Source of the DNA: Deltaproteobacteria bacterium
GTDB lineage: Bacteria > Myxococcota_A > UBA796 > GCA-2862545
Assembly (NCBI GenBank): GCA_016938035.1
Contig: JAFGVK010000107.1
Coordinates: 1 to 64,000, forward strand
Direction: 5' to 3'
Length of the DNA stretch: 64,000 bases
A program made the position numbers and the translations under genes. Position 1 is the stretch's first letter; each line of letters opens with the position of its first letter. Shown here piece by piece: positions 60,246-64,000 of the stretch. The notes under the pieces are model-generated. The model did not search any database and had not been told where the DNA came from. It worked only from the letters and a program-made list of their open reading frames with translations.

Positions 60246-61346
60246 CTAGAGCCGGCCCGAGATGTCCGTGACGTGCAGGAAGCGCCAGTCGGAGTTCGCG
60301 GCGGGAAGCGCCGTGTAGGCGAGGAGCAGCTGGCCAGCGCTGTTGAGCGTCAGCGCGGGCTCTCCGCAGGCCTTGAACTCAGTGGTGATCTCCACCGTAG
60401 AGGCGCCGTCGGTCGAGGAAATCCAGACGCTGTCCGACTTGGAGGGATCGTCGAAGGCATAGGCTACCCAACGGCCATCCGGGCTGATCGCGGGACGCGC
60501 CCGGTGGGGGAGCCTGATCCCCTTGGCGAGCACGCGCTTCCCGGAGCCGTCCTGGTTGATCACCGCGAGATCCCAGTTTCCCTGCCCACGCTCGTTGGTG
60601 AAGTAGACGATCTTGTCGTCCGCCGCGAAGTTGGGTCGGGTCTGATCCCCGTTTCCGCTCGCGACCACCGTCTCCACACCCGAGGACAGGTTGGAGAGGT
60701 AGATGGCCTCCACGTCATTCTTCTTACGGGTGAAGAGGATGTTCTGGGAGTCCGCAGAGAACTGCGGGAACATCTCGGAGCCAGGCGTGGAGGTGATCTG
60801 CTGGAACTTGTCGGTGTTCCGGTTCCAGCTCATCACGTCGCCACTGCCGGTGCTGTCGGTGACAAAGGCGAGCAGGTTCCCGTCCTGGGAGATCGAGGGG
60901 AAGGTGAGATCCCCAGGAGCCTTGGTGGAGGGGAGCATCTCGGCCGCGGCAGCGCCGCCGGGCGAGGCGTAGTAGAGGCGGAACGCGCCGCTCTGGTTGG
61001 ACCCCTCAAAGACCATGATGCCCTGAGGGTGCCAGATCGGGTTCACCACCACCTGGCCGCCGCCCCCAAAGGCGCTGGCGCCTCCTGGGAGCTTGACCTC
61101 GGAAGCGGGAGACGCGACCGCGCCGGCCTTGACCTCAGAGACGTAGAGCTTGATGTCACCGGCGAAGCGGTTCACCTCGAAGGCCACGTACTTCCCGTCC
61201 AGCGACCAGACAGGGTGCTGCGCGTGCCCCTCACTGGAGAAGCGAACATCACCCGCGAGCGCGACGGAGGACAGCATCAGCGCCGCGGCGATGACGGAGG
61301 CGCTGCGAGCAAAGCCGCGAAGCCAGCGGTGGTGCGAATTCATCAT
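60246..61346 (-). CDS. TolB-like beta-propeller exported protein
   Basis: A 366-residue periplasmic protein. Signal peptide MMNSHHRWLRGFARSASVIA with a long basic n-region; cleavage probably after VALA. The mature part has repeated PD40-like strands (HPVWSLDGKYVAFEVNRF, PSISQDGNLLAFVTD, FPQFSADSQNILFTRKKN, RPAISPDGRWVAYAFDD) as in TolB-type propellers. GGAG lies six bases before the ATG at 61346. It lies 37 bases after the end of the preceding leftward gene and may be cotranscribed with it. No TolB N-domain. Confidence 0.75.
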   Translation of the reverse strand: MMNSHHRWLRGFARSASVIAAALMLSSVALAGDVRFSSEGHAQHPVWSLDGKYVAFEVNRFAGDIKLYVSEVKAGAVASPASEVKLPGGASAFGGGGQVVVNPIWHPQGIMVFEGSNQSGAFRLYYASPGGAAAAEMLPSTKAPGDLTFPSISQDGNLLAFVTDSTGSGDVMSWNRNTDKFQQITSTPGSEMFPQFSADSQNILFTRKKNDVEAIYLSNLSSGVETVVASGNGDQTRPNFAADDKIVYFTNERGQGNWDLAVINQDGSGKRVLAKGIRLPHRARPAISPDGRWVAYAFDDPSKSDSVWISSTDGASTVEITTEFKACGEPALTLNSAGQLLLAYTALPAANSDWRFLHVTDISGRL

Positions 61347-61383
61347 CTGAGTCTCCTTAAAACATTCCAATCAAGCGAGAGGC

Positions 61384-62571
61384 CTAGCCTTCAAACCGCG
61401 GAACCTTGGGGACCAGCCCCACCCGGATCCCGACGCCGGTGTAGCTCCGGGTGGTGTCCGTCTGCCAGGAACCACCCACCTCCACAACACCCTGAAGCTT
61501 GCCAAAGTCCATCACACCGTATCCGGCGGAAAATTGCAGACCCCCAGCGAGGGCATAGCCCGAGTAACCGATGCTAGACCTGGGGTACTGGGTCGTGTCG
61601 AGGATCGGCTCGTTGGAAGTCCCCTCGACGATCCCATCATAGAAGTGGTCATAGACGCCGCTCCCCGAGGCGGCGATGAAGCCCCAGGTGGGGCCAAAGG
61701 CGACACGCACGTCGCCAGGGCGGTAGGCTGCGGACAGCGTACCGGTGATGTCATGGACCGAGTGGCCTCCGAAGAGCCCGGTATACCCCACTGTCGCGGC
61801 GACGGCGAAGGTCTGAGTGAAGCCCACCTCGCCCCCCATGACCGCGGTCACACCCGCCTCGGAGATGCTCGCAGGCTGGGCCTGCTCCAGATCCCCCTCG
61901 ACCCGATCGGATGGCGCGCCGGAGGAGCCAAAGCCCGGCCCTAGGACAAAGAGCGGCCCGGCGTACACGATGAGCTCTGCCTCACCGCCGCACTTCTTCG
62001 GGACAACCACGTCCTGCCACTCCTCCCCGCGCTGCACCTCGAACTCGAAGCACCCCTCGATCTCATAGGTCCCCTCAGGGAGCATCCCGTCGAAGGACCC
62101 GGTCTCGCTCACCACGGTCTTGGCCCACTCGATGGCGAGGCGCTGGTCGGTGGCGAAGGGCATGGACGGCCGATTCAGCACGGGCCGCTTGCGCGCGTCA
62201 CCCTTGATGTGGACCCGCCCGTACGAGGCGTCGATGTCAGCCATCGAGCTGACGATCTCCTCGGTAGCATCGATGGCACGCGCACGCTGGAGCCGCTCGT
62301 ACACCTCCCAGGTCTTGCCCAGGTATCGAGCGGACTGGGCACCGATGTAGTGGACGTCGAACGACACGTCGACCCCAAGGTCCATCAGGCCCATATAGGA
62401 ACGCTCGACACCGGCCCAGGCGTTCTTCGAAGCGAGCTTGTTGAGCTCTTCGATCAACCGCATCTTCTCTGCGATCTTCTCCTCCTCGCTGAGCGCGTAG
62501 GCGGTGGAGGGGAGCACGATCGGCGCAGCTGTGGCAGCAACGAGGAGAGCGAGCAGGCTGAAGCGCTTCAT
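61384..62571 (-). CDS. Exported protein with helical N-domain and barrel C-domain
   Basis: A 395-residue exported protein. Signal MKRFSLLALLVAATAAP, then a helical region (about 28-110, SEEEKIAEKMRLIEELNKLA) and a beta-rich region (130-230). The last 165 residues look like outer-membrane strands with turns rich in Gly, Asp and Ser (FGPTWGFIAASGSGVYDHFY). GGAG lies seven bases before the ATG at 62571. It directly follows the ABC ATPase gene, so it may be the surface part of the same system. Family not recognised. Confidence 0.65.
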   Translation of the reverse strand: MKRFSLLALLVAATAAPIVLPSTAYALSEEEKIAEKMRLIEELNKLASKNAWAGVERSYMGLMDLGVDVSFDVHYIGAQSARYLGKTWEVYERLQRARAIDATEEIVSSMADIDASYGRVHIKGDARKRPVLNRPSMPFATDQRLAIEWAKTVVSETGSFDGMLPEGTYEIEGCFEFEVQRGEEWQDVVVPKKCGGEAELIVYAGPLFVLGPGFGSSGAPSDRVEGDLEQAQPASISEAGVTAVMGGEVGFTQTFAVAATVGYTGLFGGHSVHDITGTLSAAYRPGDVRVAFGPTWGFIAASGSGVYDHFYDGIVEGTSNEPILDTTQYPRSSIGYSGYALAGGLQFSAGYGVMDFGKLQGVVEVGGSWQTDTTRSYTGVGIRVGLVPKVPRFEG

Positions 62572-62582
62572 GACGAACTCCA

Positions 62583-63416
62583 TTAATTGGCGGCATACCG
62601 ACCGATATCGGCGTGCTCTCCCCACGGGTCGAAGAGAACTCTGGCGTACGGATGCGTGGGCTCTTGATCGGGCAACTCTAGCTCTTCTACCACTTCTCCC
62701 TTCAACATCACCAGCGCACGATGACACCAATTTCGAGCCTGCGCCATATCGTGGGTGACGAGGACACAGGCGGCGCCTGCCGGGAGGTTGTTGATCAGGT
62801 CTTCCAGGACCGTGTCCTGGCGGTCGGGATCGAGCCCGCTGGTGGGCTCATCCGCCACCACCAGCTTAGGCTCCAGCGCAAACACCCTGGCCAGGGTGAC
62901 GCGCCGCTGCTCACCACCCGACATCTGACGGGGGAGGGCGTTGAGCCGGTGCCCCAGCCCAAGGCGCTCCAACATCGCGATCGCCTTGACCTTTGCGTCC
63001 GCCCTGTCCATACCCGCGAGCACGGTCAGAGACTCGACGACGTGCTCCAGCGCAGACTGCTGCGGGTCCAGGGCAGAGAGCGCGTCCTGCGGGATGTACT
63101 GGTACCGCACACGCTTCCGTCTCCGCTCCGCCTCACTCAGAGTAGACCACGCAGCCCCTTCCAGCAGGATGGCCCCCCCGCTGACCTCCTCAAGCCCGAG
63201 GATGAGCCGGGAGAGGGTGGTCTTTCCCGACCCCGACTGCCCCACCAGGGCCAACACCTCCCCCGCCTTGAGGTCGAGGTTGACGTCGATGACCGCCTTG
63301 ACCTGCCGCTTGGGACTCCACGGCCATGGTCCGGACAGCACGAAGGTCTTGTGCACCCCTTGGAGCTGCACCACCGACTCCTCGGTGACGACGCGCTCTG
63401 CAGCATGGTTGCTCAC
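62583..63416 (-). CDS. ABC transporter ATPase, OppF/DppF-like
   Basis: A 277-residue ATPase of a peptide/nickel-type ABC importer. Walker A GQSGSGKTT (about 59-67), the Q-loop YIPQDAL, signature MSGGEQRR (about 165-172) and Walker B KLVVADEP with the D-loop TSGLDP and H-loop THD are all present. The C-terminal HPYARVLFDPW resembles the oligopeptide-transporter tail. The GTG at 63416 overlaps the previous ATPase stop. Permeases and a binding protein must lie beyond the right edge. Confidence 0.93.
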   Translation of the reverse strand: MSNHAAERVVTEESVVQLQGVHKTFVLSGPWPWSPKRQVKAVIDVNLDLKAGEVLALVGQSGSGKTTLSRLILGLEEVSGGAILLEGAAWSTLSEAERRRKRVRYQYIPQDALSALDPQQSALEHVVESLTVLAGMDRADAKVKAIAMLERLGLGHRLNALPRQMSGGEQRRVTLARVFALEPKLVVADEPTSGLDPDRQDTVLEDLINNLPAGAACVLVTHDMAQARNWCHRALVMLKGEVVEELELPDQEPTHPYARVLFDPWGEHADIGRYAAN

Positions 63417-64000
63417 GCCTCACCCCCGATCCGGACCACCACGTCAGCCACCCGCTCTACGGTGTCCATGTTGTGCGTGATCAGCAACAGCCCTACCCCG
63501 TGGGTCTTGGCGACCTCTAGCATGAGCTCAGTGACCACACGACGCAGCACAGGGTCGAGCCCCGTCTCTGGCTCGTCGGCGATCATGACCTTAGGCTGCG
63601 GCGCGATCGCGATCGCGAGCGCCGCTCGCTGCGCCATACCCCCAGACAGCTCGCCTGGTACGGCGAAGGCCGCCCGCGGAGGCAGTCCGACCTCCTGGAG
63701 CACCTCCGCGATGGCCACCCCGAGATCCGCTGGCTGGTTCTCGCGACGGGCAATCGCCTTCTCAAGCTGGTGCCCGATGGTCCGCCCGGGGTTAAGCGCA
63801 GAGCTCGCGGACTGAGGCGAGTAGGTGACGTACCCACCCCGCACCGCCACCGACTCCTTCTGGAGCCGCCGCTGGGCGCTCATCCCCACCCCTCTGACAC
63901 CGTCAAACCAGTCCCGCTTGGGATCGAGCCCGGGATAGCGCAGCTCGCCAGCGACCAAGCCAGGGTTCACGTCGAGCACCCCCATCGCCGCCCTAGCAGA
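63413..64000 (-). CDS. ABC transporter ATPase, OppD/DppD-like, cut at right edge
   Basis: The visible 195 residues hold the C-terminal part of a second ATPase, the partner of the downstream one. The frame is open to the edge and reads SARAAMGVLDVNPGLVAGEL just inside it, the region that follows the Walker A motif in DppD-type ATPases, so Walker A lies outside the window. The signature LSGGMAQRAALA, Walker B KVMIADEP, D-loop TGLDP and H-loop THN are present. The stop overlaps the downstream GTG (GTGA). An annotated start at 63985 would be an internal Met. Confidence 0.9.
   Translation of the reverse strand, partial: SARAAMGVLDVNPGLVAGELRYPGLDPKRDWFDGVRGVGMSAQRRLQKESVAVRGGYVTYSPQSASSALNPGRTIGHQLEKAIARRENQPADLGVAIAEVLQEVGLPPRAAFAVPGELSGGMAQRAALAIAIAPQPKVMIADEPETGLDPVLRRVVTELMLEVAKTHGVGLLLITHNMDTVERVADVVVRIGGEA

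Overview
The window is a dense, GC-rich (by eye about 70 %) bacterial chromosome segment with about 61 protein genes and no rRNA, tRNA, CRISPR array or intact transposase that I can recognise. Many genes start with GTG and have clear GGAG-type ribosome binding sites. Codon third positions are mostly G or C, which is why long antisense shadow frames occur. The gene set includes numerous secreted lipoproteins (some with Asp-Ser/Asp-Thr linkers), an ActD-like protein, a sigma-54 activator, a pair of ArsA/Get3-type ATPases, tandem TolQ/TolR proteins and outer-membrane barrels. It suggests a Gram-negative, deltaproteobacterial or Myxococcota-like lineage. That placement is inference, because no marker gene was searched.

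Layout. 1-5.0 kb: a cut coiled-coil gene, dnaB, a saccharopine/lysine dehydrogenase-like oxidoreductase and an orphan DNA/RNA methyltransferase. 5.2-10.2 kb: an anti-sigma/ActD-like protein, then a leftward cluster of unusual nucleic-acid-linked proteins (RdgC-like protein and partner, a double LSm/Hfq-like protein, an IF2-N coiled-coil protein). 10-19.5 kb: a membrane subtilase with a coupled small protein, a caspase-like protein lacking its catalytic cysteine, SppA, an NlpC/P60-like lipoprotein, Dam and two envelope proteins. 19.6-24.4 kb: a rightward information operon (small basic protein, holB, then rpsP-khpA-rimM-trmD-rplS-yraN-rsmI). 24.4-33.6 kb: outer-membrane barrels, a sigma-54 response regulator, a TlpA-like thioredoxin, a DHDPS-fold protein lacking its Schiff-base lysine, a discoidin-like secreted protein and two ArsA ATPases. 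33.7-36.3 kb: fmdB-folD-gcvT-gcvH, a one-carbon block. 36.4-41.0 kb: a group-2-type sigma factor preceded by a near-perfect sigma-54 promoter, a COG4324-type aminopeptidase, TolQ/TolR-like proteins and FtsB. 41.3-48.1 kb: a 1554-residue acyl-CoA synthetase fusion, CstA and OsmC. 48.2-54.7 kb: a TIGR01777-type epimerase, membrane, beta-propeller and lipoproteins. 54.7-58.8 kb: methylmalonyl-CoA mutase catalytic subunit and Lon. 59-64 kb: paralogous Cys-rich lipoproteins, two periplasmic/outer-membrane proteins and the two ATPases of a peptide-type ABC importer, cut at the right edge.

The most striking unexplained structure is a dispersed element of about 217 bp in four copies (2356-2573 inverted, 6085-6301, 27781-27993, 41086-41302). 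All four copies lie between convergent genes. They are nearly constant in length, have no shared reading frame, and keep several hairpins, one of them with a compensatory base-pair change. This looks like a structured RNA or a non-autonomous mobile element and I rank it as the best candidate for something undescribed. Other leads are the double LSm protein, the giant acyl-CoA synthetase fusion, the sigma-54-to-sigma-70 cascade and the set of degenerate enzymes.
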